64,000 bases of DNA from Cavia porcellus (lineage: Eukaryota; Chordata; Mammalia; Rodentia; Caviidae): positions 15,437,501-15,501,500 of the forward strand of contig NW_026947506.1 in the NCBI RefSeq assembly GCF_034190915.1, in the 5' to 3' direction. This document shows positions 24,506-37,000 of this stretch, one piece after another. A model generated the notes under the pieces. The model was given only the letters and a program-made list of their open reading frames with translations, made no database searches and was not told the origin of the DNA. Both the position numbers and the translations under genes were made by a program. Position 1 is the stretch's first letter. The number at the start of each line of letters is the position of its first letter.

Positions 24506-25435
24506 CAAGGTTGTTACAAGTACCAAAAGTGTGACTTGAAGAGTGAGCTGGTTCCCGGGGAGAGATAAAGGCTTTGCGAACACACCACATGGAACTTTCT
24601 TATTCTAGACCTTATGTTTAGAGATTTTCTGTAAGTGTTCAGTGTTTGTACTTGCCCCAAATCCGTGCTCTTGATCTTTCCCCTTGCTCTTGACACAGTA
24701 ACAGTTTCCCCTACAATACTCCTTCCTACCTATTTCTTGTGGAACCTAAGATCTATACCTTCAAATCACCGCTGTGCAACAGGTATTTACTTACTATGTG
24801 CCTGCTAAGCGAAACTTCTTCCCCTAAAGTACCCTGGTTGCTCATCTCTAATTCACAGGAAAAAAATAAACATAGTGTGTGCTGTCCAACTCAGGATAGC
24901 AACACGATGGCATTTCTGCTCCCCCTGCCTCTCATCTTCTCTCAAGTGAAAGACAGATGATAGATGAGCAATCAACCTATGTGGACAGCTATATGTGTGA
25001 AATTCCTCCATGGACATGGGGGAAGTGATGATGTGAATGAAATAGGCTTCCAAAATGGCTAACAAGGCACACAAGGGACACAGATCACAGTAAGTTCTCC
25101 TTTCAGATATGTCTTTACCCAATTACCTCTTCATATTCTGATTTGTTCTTCATTCTTTGAAGATCAGGCACTAGAAATGGAGGTCTGCTGTACCTTAGTT
25201 TCTAAAAAAAAATGTACCTTTTTAAAGTCCTATTATACATAGAGGAAAAAGAGCAAAGAGAATAACTGAGAAATTGAGTTTGACTCACAAACAGTTTCCT
25301 GAACAAGTAGGAGTGTATTTATGACCTGCCCAAACATCCTCAGGTCCTTTTTGTTGAAAAAGCTGCTACAGTCAGAAGTTTTTACTGAAAAATGAATGGA
25401 AATTGAAAATAAATTATACTAAAACTTTCGTAAAA

Positions 25436-25805
25436 TGACAGGCTTGCATTTGAGTTTTAATAGTCCCCAAATCCTCATCTAATCATAGAAGCAGGCTTCT
25501 AGAGGCTTTAAATGAGTCATGGTCCAATCGTGGGATTATGGGTGTGAGTGCTAAAACCAAGGGGTGTGGCACACGCACAGAACAAGGAACAGAAAGAATC
25601 TTCTCTCTATGCTCCAGCCATTTTGCTCTTGTTCTTTGTACTGCTTTCTGCTGCCAAGAAATGTTGCATTCTACTATGTGGTACTTTGCCTGGGAGTGAA
25701 TTATTTACAGCCTCAATCAGTCATAAACTGTGAGGTAAATAAACATTTACTTTCTTAACTTTAGGTTTTTGGTCTTTTGTCTCTTCAACAAGAGAAAGTT
25801 AACCA
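25436..25805 (+). mobile_element. MaLR-type solo LTR
   Basis: It begins tgacaggcttgcatttgag with a gtccccaaatcctcat block and has the ttctctctatgctccag, gctcttgttctttg and ctgctttctgctgcc pyrimidine stretches. Near the end are gaggtaaataaacatttac and caacaagagaaagttaac. The layout equals the LTR at 31.0 kb. D2 has no counterpart, so it is specific to D1. Confidence 0.65.
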
Positions 25806-28199
25806 AGAGAAAACTTCTTGGGCAACCGACTTGGGACCCCTTCTGTCTTTCTCTCAGTTGGAAGCTTTCTTTCTCTCAATAAATGTTTCTGCTGTTAACC
25901 TCCACTGTTTCTACAATTTAAAAGAATCCTTCTTAGCAGAGGAGTAGGTTTGGTTCTGTGACTATAACTGATCATGTGGTTCAAACATCATTCTAATTGA
26001 CTTTTGGGAAGAATTTGGAAGGGTTCAGAAATATCTAAAGGAGTCGACGTAAAAGAGTTTAGACCCTTTGAAAGTGATTTTTATGACAGCACAAAATTAC
26101 ACATGGCTAATCGAAATCCTGCTAGACATGACCAGGCTCCAGAAGATTTTTCTGCAAAGTAGGACTGCATTGGTTGTTGAACTGCACATGACAAGTGTTA
26201 TTGTTGTAGCATTCACAACAAATTACCCCACAGGTCAGTGAGTCCCAGAAGCAAGTGAGATTTAATTCAAACTGCACTTGCCAATCATTGCATCATTAAA
26301 ACTACAGAGTAGTTTTAATGCTGGCTGCCCCATTTGTCTGCTTTTGGTAGTAAATTGAAGTATCAGTTTACAAGTTTGGGGGGTTCTGTGAACATCACCT
26401 TTGTAGCACTATCATTTCTTTGAAACATTTCAAGACCTGTTTATACCTCTTGTTACCTGATACACAGAATGTGGGCACCAATCAGTTTGATACCTTGAGA
26501 TAAACCCAATTGTTTGCCCTTCCGTAGTTTTTAAGGCCAATTAAGTGAGAGGAGAAGATTTTTTTAGGATATATTCAAAGTTCACATGTTGCTTGAGATC
26601 TAAGTGCTAACTAGTTATCTACACTAGAATTTATAGTTCATAAAACAAGTGATGTTTCAAGATTAGCATTTGGATTACTTGGTCTGTGGCTGAAATTAAG
26701 GGTGGTAGACTAATTTATGTACAGAATAAATTTTAGTGTAGCCAAATGTTGAGACCCCGCCTAGCTGCTCCTGATTCATGAATACTCAAATTTCAGAAAC
26801 CTGCCCTACCTCATTATAAATTAGGCAATAGAAGAAAAAGACATAGTGGCCTTGTTTACAGTCCCAGAACACAACAGTCTCAGGCAGTAGGATGATGGAA
26901 AATGTAAGGCTTGTTTGAAAATAAAGCAAGACACTGTTTCAAACTTCAAGCAAATAATTAAATGACAAATAAAAAAGGAATTCAAAAGTAGCAACAAGAA
27001 ATCCTTTTCTGTAAGGAGACAAAAGACTGCTGGTGTAAGTATTAACCGAATCTATTAATTTGAGTACAGCAAGCCTAGCTCAATTGGATTTAAACAGTGC
27101 TCACAGTGGTTACCACTCAGCCTTTGCTAGAGAGGACAATCTGGAGCTTTCACACTTCTACAAGGAAACACCGAATTGTGTTTATTCTAGGGGTAGATGG
27201 CACCACTTTTCAATTTTAATAACAAGGAGATAGGAACTTAGAATTTAGAATAGTAACTTTTGAAAACTCCTTAGAATGTAACTTAGGGGCAATCAGAATC
27301 CTGGCTTTTATAATTATAGTGCATGCTGATTGTTGCAATGTTGATCCCAAAGTAAAATCAAAGCATTCAGCAGCAAAACAGACACACCTGTGAGGTAGAT
27401 CAGCCCTAAGAAGTTAGGGTAATGGCCTACACCCCCATTTGCTTCCCGTGAATAAAGTTTAATCTTATGTTATACAGTTGTGTGAGTTCTCTTCCTTTTT
27501 CTACATTGGAGAGTTAAAGTCTGGGGAAATTTGTGGGTGGCCAGATGACTCAAGGCGCACCCATGTCTGGACACCCCGGATTTATATTGGCACTAAGCAA
27601 CTTAGGGAATGGGAGAAGAACAACACCCAGGACTTAAACATTTGGACCAAAGGAATTATGTGTGCAACATCTCTTTGCTTCCCGTGCCATGACTGAGGGA
27701 TACTGTCATCCATTCTAGGCACTGGTCTGCACATCACAGCAGTGATAGTGTAAGGAACTGCCTGCCTCTGAAGAAACAGAACAAACATCAGGTTCCTGGA
27801 GCAAAAGAAGGGGAAAGTGCTCCATTTTAATAAAAAGAAAAAGAAAGAAAAATAATGGTAGAGTCAATTTGTGTATTACACAAGAATTCACATTCAGGGG
27901 AGCAAATTTTATTCCATCCAACTATGTCAATACAAAGGTGGCAGTAAACATGTCTCCTCATTGTACAAGATTCAAGAAAGTCCTCACACTGTTAACACTC
28001 ACTGCTTGCAATCACATAGTAAACATTCTTTTTTTATCTGAAAAGTGAGGGATGGAAGATAAAAGAGGAATTATGAGTTTTGTCTGGGAGATGTGTGTTT
28101 TGACAGTTTTACCTTTCACAGAAATCATTGTTAGTGTTGTTTTGCAACCAGTCTGAACATTTCAGTTTCATGGGCATTTAAGGAACCATGAGAGTAGAA

Positions 28200-28485
28200 C
28201 CTCACTTGTCTTCAACAGGTACATAGTGAGATAAAATTGTGTAACCGTGAATTACACATTCACTTTTATGCACTATGAGAATGTAAATGTGAGATAGCAA
28301 CTTATATAAATACTAAGGAGGCAGGAGGCTCTCCCTGTGGCTCTTCTGCTCTGCACTTTCCCATGCTTCCTGCTCTTGTTTGTTACATACACCTGTGTGT
28401 TCTTCAACCTTGCAACCTCACTCACACAAATCTCTCCTTCTCTGGGGCTCCACCAACAACATAACTTTGATGAATGCTAAAATAC
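28200..28485 (+). mobile_element. LTR-like insert in D3
   Basis: The D3/D2 match is interrupted here by about 290 bp. The insert has a TATA-like atataaata near 28,303, a pyrimidine-rich block (gctcttctgctctgc) and a caacaaca end. It shares its arrangement with 9,840-10,100. It is probably a solo LTR of an uncertain family. Confidence 0.4.
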
Positions 28486-30668
28486 TGTTTCACTCATTTG
28501 TCTTCACAAGATCTATGGTCTTTAAATATTGTCAGAAATGTATTTGAAGCAATTTGATGAATGTATTTCTCCTACATTCTCACCTCCCCTTTTCTTTAAA
28601 ACAAGAAAATGCAAAGGAAAGCCACTGAGAAGAAATATAAACATTTACTATTAAATGCATTTTAAAATATCAAGATTCTTCAGCTGCCCATATGAAAATA
28701 GCTTCCTGTGTAGGAGCTATCCTAGTATGTTCTCATTAACCCTCTTCTTACAAATCAGGACAACCAAATGCAAAGTGTTTTCTTTTTGGAAATATAAATT
28801 ATTGCTATTTTTTGAAATAAATCTGCATATTAAAATTACAGGGTTACATCTCTAACTCAAATTAACTAACAAAGAAGATAACTGACACAGTGAAAGTTCC
28901 TCTTGTTGAAAGAAATGAAGCAGAGTGCATTAGAGCCTACAATTGTGCAGGACCAGTGCCACATTCTGAGATTCCTAGATTGCAAGTATGTGTCACAATG
29001 ACTTAGTGTCAAATGATTTTGGAGAGATGGAAATTAAACCTAAAGCACAAATATACAGAAATAGTTTTAATTGCAAAGGTAAATCAAGCCAGGCAAGGTC
29101 TACAGTTTAGTTGGCTGGAGGCAGGGTCATTGTGATCTGAGGTTTGTTTGGCAGTAGGGCAAGAGAGGGCGGTCAGCTGTTAAGAATTTGCAAGTGGGCT
29201 GGGGGATGGCTGATCAACTCCTTAGGCTGGTGTCACTCTTGCAGAATCTTTTTGACTAAAAAGTGATTTGTACCCCAGGAAAGAATTGTCTCTCTATATC
29301 ATAAGCCCAGTCACAAAGATTTCTGTGTTTTAATAATAGCAAAAGATTTTAGTGAAGATACCAACTGTTTGATTTCTCATGCTATAAAAACTAGTTGATG
29401 AAGTGTTTCTTATCAATTTGCAGTCCTTTTAAGGAAACAAGGCCCCAACTGCACTTGGCAACCTCATCAACCTATCTGTGTCATCCAAAGATGCCTGGCT
29501 ACCATTCTTGAGGGACAATAGAAGGCATCTTGTTGAATTTTTCAACACTTTGATGACTAAAGCAAACAGATTAACAAATTTTCCAGGAGGCTAATTGTGG
29601 TTTGTGGTGGCCTTACAGTGAAACAGTGAAACTGAGGGACCCATTTCCTTTCCTTCATTCAAATATAAACAAAAATGTTTTGATTATCAGTGTAAAATTA
29701 ACTGGGACAGTGAATCATCGACATTAATGAGAGATGATGTGGGATGCCAGAGGAGTTAGAAGGGTCTCACCATAGTGGGAGTCACCTTCAGCCAGAGGGA
29801 TCTGGTCACCAGAGAAAGCAGTTGGATTACAGCTGTCTGACCACTATGGAGGGCACCTGAGTCTGATTCCTAAAATTCATGAAGCCTGAATCATTGAGGT
29901 TCTGGCTCCTCTTTTTCCTCCTTTTTCTGTCTACATTCTGACAATTCCTGTTACTCTCATCCTGTGGTCTCAATAGACACAGTAATATTATTTTTATGAG
30001 AGATATACTATGTAATTTTTTTGTTTATTTATAGCTTAGCCAAAGGTACCTGGTCAATTTGGGGGCCAACTGACTGTAACAGCTGCCCCACTGGTGGGTT
30101 AGAGGCAGCACCAACAGTTTCCCACCATTGATCTCTCATTATGGAAGCCCGGCTTACCCAGAATTTCTTCACAAAGGTATTAGATGGAAACCTGTTCAAG
30201 CTTTTCTTTCAAGACTGACAAATATTTCCACTAAAGAGAAATCTCCCAAGTGTACCTAATGAAGAAATTTATTCAATTTTCTGAATAAAATTTCCTCCAC
30301 CATTTAAGTGAAAGATAGCTGATGTGGTAGAATTTTATTAGCTTAATAACACTCATATTGGGTGTATGGGTGACTATGATTGTGGTGGTGCATTTGTGTA
30401 AAAAGATCAGGGCAGAAGTAAACTCATTTCACCTTATTCAGGAGTATTCATAGTGTCATTTGGCATAGGAAAGTATCTGTGGAGATTGGGAACGTCAAAA
30501 TTTACAGAACTAAAGTATGAATAAGTCATCATAATTTAAAGAGTATTGAGAAAATAAATATGTCTAAGGGAGGGCAGAAAATATGTAATTTTGTACTGTA
30601 CTGATTTTTGTTATTTTAGTGCTACATAACAATTATGTTAGTTTTGGATATTAAAATTATGAAAAAAT

Positions 30669-30742
30669 AGGACTGTTGATTTAACTCACTGGCATACATG
30701 TTTGCCTGGCAAGTGTGAGGTCTATGAGTTCACACCCTTCTG

Positions 30743-30744
<2 letters not shown>
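30669..30744 (+). mobile_element. ID-like SINE shared by D3 and D2
   Basis: The segment has gttgatttaactcactggca (A-box region), tgcctggcaagtgtgagg and gagttcacacc (B-box region). The same element, inverted and at the matching place, lies at 34,028-34,092 in D2, so it predates the inverted duplication. Confidence 0.65.
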
Positions 30745-30784
<40 letters not shown>

Positions 30785-30813
30785 TGTAAATATATATGTA
30801 TGTAACTGTATAC

Positions 30814-30870
<57 letters not shown>
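30745..30870 (+). repeat. (TA)n and (GA)n microsatellite
   Basis: Two TA tracts flank a short interruption and run into a (GA) tract of about 17 units. They grew from the tail of the ID-like SINE; D2 has no such tract. Confidence 0.95.
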
Positions 30871-30872
<2 letters not shown>

Positions 30873-30999
30873 TTAGGTGTACCTAAAGAAACAAATCTGT
30901 CATAGTTTGCATGCCAATATTCATATAGCAGTACATATGGATTATGCTGAGAGGACTATCAGAGATTAATGCAATAACTGTTGTCTCTGTGGGTCAGTC

Positions 31000-31383
31000 T
31001 GTGTTGTGGCTTGAGTCTGGTGGTCCCACAAAGCCCCATGTAATCGTGGAGGTGGGCTTATAGTATGCCTGAATGACTCATGTTCCAACTCTGGGATCTT
31101 AGGTTTGAATGCTACACTCAAGTTTTTGGGTGGCCTACATAAAATATAAGTGACTTAAGGAGTCTTCACTATGTGATCCTCTCTTTCTGTTGCTGTTGCT
31201 TGTGCTGCTTTCTGCTGCTGAGATCTGATGTCATCAGCCATGTTTCACTATGACTTGCAGACTGTGGATTATAGACTGAAGACTCCAAAGATGGTAAGTT
31301 GAATTAATCTTTGGATCCTTAATTTAAAGGTCAAATATTTTGTTTCAGCAATGAGACATTAATAGCAACAGAGAAATTGACAC
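31000..31383 (+). mobile_element. MaLR-type solo LTR
   Basis: It begins tgtgttgtggcttgagtctg with a following ggtcccacaaagcccc block. It then shows gatcctctctttctgttgct and a ctgctttctgctgctgag stretch. It ends near gttgaattaatctttgg and aatagcaacagagaaattga. This is the classic MaLR LTR order. It splits D3, and D2 has no LTR at the matching place (33,530-33,880). Confidence 0.75.
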
Positions 31384-31919
31384 CAAATGAATGGAGTCCT
31401 TGATCTGACTACCAGTCCATTTATTTCAAGAGTCTTTGAGAATTTTTTGTTGGTAGATTTTGGAAAGTTTTGGAGATGTCTCCTAATGGATAAAGCTACA
31501 TCACATTATAGTGTTTTCCACATGAGATTCTGCTTAGAGCACAGAAGACAAGAATTTTGATAGAAATCTTGACATTAAAGACCAGTTCATGAGGTTTGAT
31601 TACCAGAATTGAGTATTACAATGATCAGAATATTCAGTTCCTTCTGCTCTTACTTGGGACCCTGAATAAGCAAAGCTGGTGTAGTTTTGCCTGTTATTCT
31701 CACATTTGCCTTGGGCAGAGGTGCAGAATATAAACTCACTATTGTCCACTAAACCCTGTGTTACTTACTTTGTTCTGTTCTTATCTGCTTTGTTGTGTCC
31801 CCATTTGTCTTAATCATCTTAAATTAAAATTTACAAACGAAGAAAATTAATAGAGACTTCTCAGATTTTAATGTGATTAAACTATTAGGAGTCATTGAAT
31901 GGTTCTTTTATGAAAGGAA

Positions 31920-33010
31920 ATGAAGAAATAAGCATTCCATAAAGAAAATAAAAAGTATATTTATACCATAGAATAGTACTCTGGCAGGAAGGCTGATAAT
32001 CTTGATTCATCTGTAGAAAAATGGATACACATGGGGATCAAAAACTGTGACACCATGATATATTTGAACCCATGGTTATAGCTGCGTAATTTGTAATAGC
32101 AAAATCTTGCAAACAACAAAAGTGCTCATCAGCTACAGAGCTGACGTATTTTTAAACAATGGAATGCTACTCAGCTATAAAAGTATGATATTGAGGGCTT
32201 TATAGACAAATGGAGGCAACTTGATACTACCTTCATAAGTGAAATAAACAAAACTATCATTAGTATTTATCACATTGTCTTTCTATTGTAAAAAAACAAA
32301 GAAAAAGTAATAGATTCAAAATGGATAATGGATCCTGTAATACTGTAATAATGAAAGGGAAGCAAAGTGCACTAAAGGATATAACTGTTTATATAAACAC
32401 ATACACACATATGTTTAAGATAGGTGTACATGTTACTAAATTTTGGTTGGAAAATTGAACAGATGGTCTGCACTCTCAATGTTTGTGTGTTTATCAACAT
32501 TTTAGGCTTTGATTTTGCAAATTGAAGGACTATTTCTAATAGACTAATATGTAACATATCAACTAGATATTTCTTAGTGTTAATTTTTTGGAATTCCTTA
32601 CTATTGAACTTTTTTCTATTTTACTTTCTTCTTCCTTTATCTCTTTCAATACAAATACACCTAAGTGAGAGAAGCTGGTGACCAGAGATTAAATATATTA
32701 TTTCTCTTGTTAGAGGCATGCAAGTATAATTAAGGAATGCAGTTGAGGATAAATGTTGAGAATTAAGAAGTATTCTTTGAAATGGGAAAGAGAAGAAAAT
32801 AAGAGGAGGAAAAGAAATGAAACTAAGATTGATTTATAAAATGGAAATTATTGTAAATGGTGAGGGGAAGAGTGAATGAAGGGAGATAGAGGAACATGGG
32901 CATAAAGCATAATTTTGATCATTTATGTACCGGTGCACATTCTCTATGTTGAATGTGAACAATATGCCTGAAAATATATATTACAAGAAAATAAAAAAAT
33001 AAAGCAAATG
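31920..33010 (+). mobile_element. LINE-1 3' end (5'-truncated)
   Basis: Bases 31,960-32,250 match the last part of ORF2 of the first L1 (5,240-5,530), including the ATGGAATGCTACTCAGCTAT-type C-terminal block, with several frame breaks. A 3' UTR of about 700 bp follows. It is rich in purines and ends in the A-rich stretch at about 32,980-33,010. The element forms most of the spacer between the arms of the D3/D2 inverted repeat. Confidence 0.75.
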
Positions 33011-33189
33011 CAAAAGAAATAGATACAATAAAAACTTCCAGTACATCTCTAATGTGCCATCTGGAAAGCAGTGAGTTGGGCTTCAGGACTCCTTCTATTG
33101 CATCCTTGATGGCAGGGCTAGCTGGAAAACATTGAGTTTGCATGGTGTACCTCTTCCAAAGGCAAATTAAAGAATGAAAAAATGACAAA

Positions 33190-33310
33190 ACTGTGCAAGC
33201 TTTGCAAATTCAAAATCCCAAAAAAAGAGCAGAAGGAATTGAGTACTCGGAATCCTATGAACACTCAATTATGGAGGCCCAAGCTCCTGAACCTGGACAT
33301 TAATGTCAGG
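33190..33310 (+). repeat. Short duplicated block at the left end of D2
   Basis: The block contains aattgagtactc...gaacactcaatt and repeats at 41,205-41,290 in the same orientation; a weaker version is at about 23,700 in D1. It also pairs, inverted, with D3 near 31,600-31,700. The recurrence 8 kb downstream suggests that an older tandem unit of about 8 kb underlies the present duplicons. Confidence 0.6.
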
Positions 33311-34027
33311 AGTTTTTCAATATTCCAGTCTTCTGTATTCTGAGCAGAATCTCCTATGGTAAATAGTATAAGGTGATCCAGTTTTATTCATTCAAAGGAC
33401 ATCTCCACATCTTTCCAAATCCTTCCAACAAGCCATTCCTAAAGAATGTTGAACCACATGGTCAGGTACAGTCACAACAAAGAACCCATTTCTCTGGTCA
33501 CAAATTCTCTGTTGGTTACTTTTCTCTCAATTCTGACAAAAAACACCTGACCTTCAAAATTAGAGATGGAAAGATTTAATTATCTTACAGTCTTTGGAGT
33601 TTAATTCTATAATCAGCTGTCTGCAAGTTAGAGTGACACATGGTAGATGACATCAGATGTCAGCAGCACAAAGCAGCACAAGCAACAATAGCAAAAGGAC
33701 AAGATCACAGAGAGATTCTTTGTGTTCCTTATATTGTAAGAGGGCCACACACAGTTAGGTATAGCACTTACATCTACAGGTACAGCACTGGACCATGAGT
33801 AATTCACAAACTGTAGAAGCACTCTTCCATGATTGAAGGAGTCTCTGTGGGCCTCCAGACTCAAAACATAACACAGGCTCATTCACAGAGACAACCACTA
33901 GTGAATTAATCTCTAATATTGTTCTCAGCATACTTTAAGTGCTCTGCTATGTTAATGTTGGTTTGAAAACCATGAGAGTTTATTCCTTAGGGCAGGCCTG
34001 ATATATTTGTATATCTATAACTTGGAT

Positions 34028-34092
34028 GATACTCACAACCTCACACTTGCCAGGTAACCATTTACACCACTGAATCCTCAGTCCTATTTTTT
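34028..34092 (-). mobile_element. ID-like SINE shared by D2 and D3
   Basis: This is the inverted counterpart of the SINE at 30,669-30,744: cctcacacttgccaggtaac and cactgaatcctcagtccta on the plus strand are its anticodon-arm and A-box regions. Confidence 0.65.
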
Positions 34093-37000
34093 CATAGTTT
34101 TAGTATCCAAAACTAACATAAACTGTAACTTCCATATCAGTACAATACCCAGATTACATATTTACTGCCCTTTGTTAGATATATGGTATAAATACTCTTT
34201 AAAATTTTCTCAACTAGCTGCACTTCAGTTCTCTAAGTCTTGATATTTCCAATCTCCAAAAATACTTTCTTATGCTAAAGGACAATACAAATAATCCTGA
34301 ATAATGTGAAATATGTTTTCTTTTGTGCAGCTCCTTTTAAGTAATGCACCAGTGCCCTCGCAGGAACTAATATAAAACTTAGTGTGGTTAAGCTAAAAAA
34401 AATTGTGTCACATTACCTCCAATTTTCAATTACAAAGCGGAGGAAAATGTACCCTAACCAGAAAATTGAATAACTGACTTTATCTGGTACAATGTAGAGG
34501 CTCCTCCAATCATGGCAGTACATGTCAGGCTTGCAAGAAATCTTGAACAGCTTTCCATGTGATACATGTCTGCAGAAAACTTGGTAAGTCAGGATTCTGG
34601 CATGACAGATGAATGGTGGCAAACTGCTATTTCTGCAACTACCCCACGACCAGGTCTGATGTTACAGTTAAATCAGCCAAAAATATTCTAGGTTACTGGG
34701 GCAAAACACAAATAAATTTAAAAAAGAATTACATACCATACACCTCATACAAAGTAATATTTCAAAGTTATTGTGGATAGGATAATAGCAACAGAAATCT
34801 GCAGAATGTAAACAGGAAAATGGAAGAGAACGACAAGCAGGAACCTTCAATATTTCGGGCTTCACATACATAATGAATCAAACTCTCAGGTGGCTTCCAT
34901 AGTGGTTAGACAGCTCTAATCCAGATGCCTGCTCTGCTGGCCAGATGCTTCTGGCTCCAGGTGTCTCCTATTATAATCAGACCCCTCTAAGTTTTCTGGT
35001 GTCCCATACCATCTCTCCCTAGTGTCAATGATTCAGTGTCTCAGCGTACACAAAGATAACCAAGATATTGTGTTTATAGCTGAATGAAGGAAAGAGAATG
35101 GGTCCCTCAGCTTCACTGTTTTTCACTGTACTGCTAAGACTAACAACATTTGGGCATACTGGGAAAACAGCTTATTTATTTATTTGTTTTAATCATTTAA
35201 ATGTTGAAAAATGTAACAGGATATGTCCACTTGTAGCTCAAGGACAGTAGACAGGCATCTTAGGATTACACAGATAGGTTGATGTTGTGACTACAGGCTT
35301 GCAAAGTACAGTTGGTGGTTTGTTTCCTTAAAAAGACTGTATGTAAATTGATTAGAAATGCTTGTTCATCTTATGCCATGAATTTTTTTATTCATGAGCA
35401 ATCAAACAGTTAGTACCTTCAATATTACCTTCTGCTTTCTACTTTTAAAGTACAGAATTCTATGTGACAAGGCTCACTACACAGAGACAATTATTTCCCT
35501 GTTATTAGACCATTCTTCATTCATAAAGACTCCAGAAACATGACAGTAGCCTAAGGAATTGGTCAGCACTACCCAGGCTTCTCGCTTTCCTAAACAGATG
35601 ATCTCCATCTCTCCCAAGAGGGCCAATCTAGATCCCAAATCACAATGACCACCCACCCACCATCTAAGCTACAGTCATTACCTGGCTTCCCTTTACCTTT
35701 GAAGTGAAAGTATTTTTGAGATTTTGTCCTTTGGATTAATTTGCATTTATACAAAAGCATTTGAAACTAAGTCACTGTGACAATGATTTTTACTCTAAAA
35801 AGCTGGGAAATCTTGCTCTGGTCCTAGATAATCTTACCTGCTGCCTGTATTTCACCAGTGGGAATTTTCCATTTGTCTATTATTTTATTTATTAGTTAAC
35901 TTTAACTATGGAACCCTACAATTTGTAATTTGCAGATATTTTCTTTACAATATACCATTCATATTTCCAAAAAGAACACAATTAACATTTGGATATTTTG
36001 CCTTACAGGAAGAGTGGCTAATGAGAAACTAGGCTGGCTCCTCCACAGCCAGCTTCTGAGGCATGGACAGTTGAAGAATCTTGGCAGTGACTTATTTTTT
36101 ATCAAAATATTTTAGTGATAAAATTTCTGTTTTTCTTCTTTATGATTTTCTTTGTGTTTTCTTGGTTTAAAGCAAAGGGGAAAAAATGGAAAAGAACTAA
36201 ATTCAGGGAAACGCCCAAAACTTTTCCCACTATGTTTAAGTACCATAGTTCATGTAAAGAAAAACAAACACAGAGTGAAATATTTTTTTCAGTATTACTC
36301 ACTGTTATCCTGCTTGTGGAGCCCTAGATATATTTGTGTGAGTGAGGTTGCCACATTTAAGAACACACATGTGTATATACCCAGTAACTGCAGGAAGCAT
36401 GGGAAAGAGTACAGCAGGAGAGCCTGAGAGAGAGCCTCTTCCCCCTTTAGTATTTATACAGGGTGTTATCTCACATTTCCATTCTCATAGAGTGCCACTG
36501 AAGGACATGTAGTGACTCATGGTTGAGTAAAGTTATCTCATTATGCACCTGAGCAACACAAATGCGGTCCCACTGTTTCCTGTCCTTACATGCCCTTGAG
36601 CTTTGAAACTTTAAGAGTGGTTCTAAAGCAACAATAGTGATTTTTGTAAAATGTAAATTTGTCAGAACACTCACCTACAGGAAAAAAATCTCTCTATTCC
36701 TCCTTTTTGCCATCATTCTTCACTTTCAAGAGAGGAAAACACTGTATATTCTATTCTTACAGGTAGTAATTACTAATAATGTGGGGACTCTCTTGAATGT
36801 TGTACAATGAAGAGGCATTCTTACTAACACTATTTTACTAGAACAGTTGGAAAGACTAAAATTTGCTTCCCGGAACATTAATTCTTGTGGAATACACAAA
36901 TTGACCTTGCACTTTCTTTTTTCTTTTTCTCCTCCATTTTCTTAAAGCTGTGCAATTTTCCTTACCTTTAATGCAGGGGCCTGATGATTGGTCTGTTCCT

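Larger units (their letters stand above)
10600..26800 (+). repeat. Segmental duplication copy D1
   Basis: D1 is collinear with D2 (about 33.2-45.7 kb) at visibly diverged but unmistakable similarity. Anchors (D1 = D2): 10,640-10,860 = 34,120-34,340; 11,280-11,440 = 34,900-35,050; 13,740-13,930 = 37,120-37,315; TDPOZ 14,380-15,456 = 37,779-38,863; 15,525-15,700 = 38,930-39,090; 22,290-22,890 = 40,370-40,910; 23,700-23,880 = 41,250-41,420; 24,200-24,500 = 44,110-44,610; 26,000-26,550 = 44,800-45,340. D1 carries an ERV (16.4-22.3 kb) that D2 lacks. D2 carries about 2.4 kb extra (41.6-44.0 kb) that D1 lacks. B1-like SINEs at 22.7 and 24.4 kb are shared and so predate the duplication. Confidence 0.85.
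22270..27420. other. D1 right part, no gene seen
   Basis: The part up to about 26.8 kb is duplicon sequence matching D2. It contains B1-like SINEs (22.7 and 24.4 kb), a MaLR LTR (25.44-25.81 kb) absent from D2, and otherwise unassigned AT-rich DNA. From 26.8 to 27.42 kb I see no recognisable feature before the D3 breakpoint. Confidence 0.6.
27420..31900 (-). repeat. Inverted segmental duplication copy D3
   Basis: The reverse complement is collinear with D2 from about 37,320 down to about 33,170. Anchors (D3 = D2, inverted): 27,440-27,560 = 37,200-37,325; 27,700-28,100 = 36,680-37,130; 28,600-28,860 = 35,920-36,190; 29,000-29,400 = 35,390-35,800; 29,420-29,550 = 35,190-35,320; 29,700-29,880 = 34,890-35,040; 30,380-30,660 = 34,100-34,360; 30,880-30,990 = 33,880-34,000; 31,450-31,700 = 33,220-33,450. 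The left end falls at the TDPOZ poly(A) signal (27,451), so no TDPOZ coding sequence is included. Insertions specific to D3 are a MaLR LTR and an LTR-like element. Confidence 0.85.

Noticed and set aside
27420..31900. A third TDPOZ in the inverted copy
   Set aside because: The similarity stops at the poly(A) signal; no MATH or BTB text was found in either strand between 25.9 and 27.4 kb.
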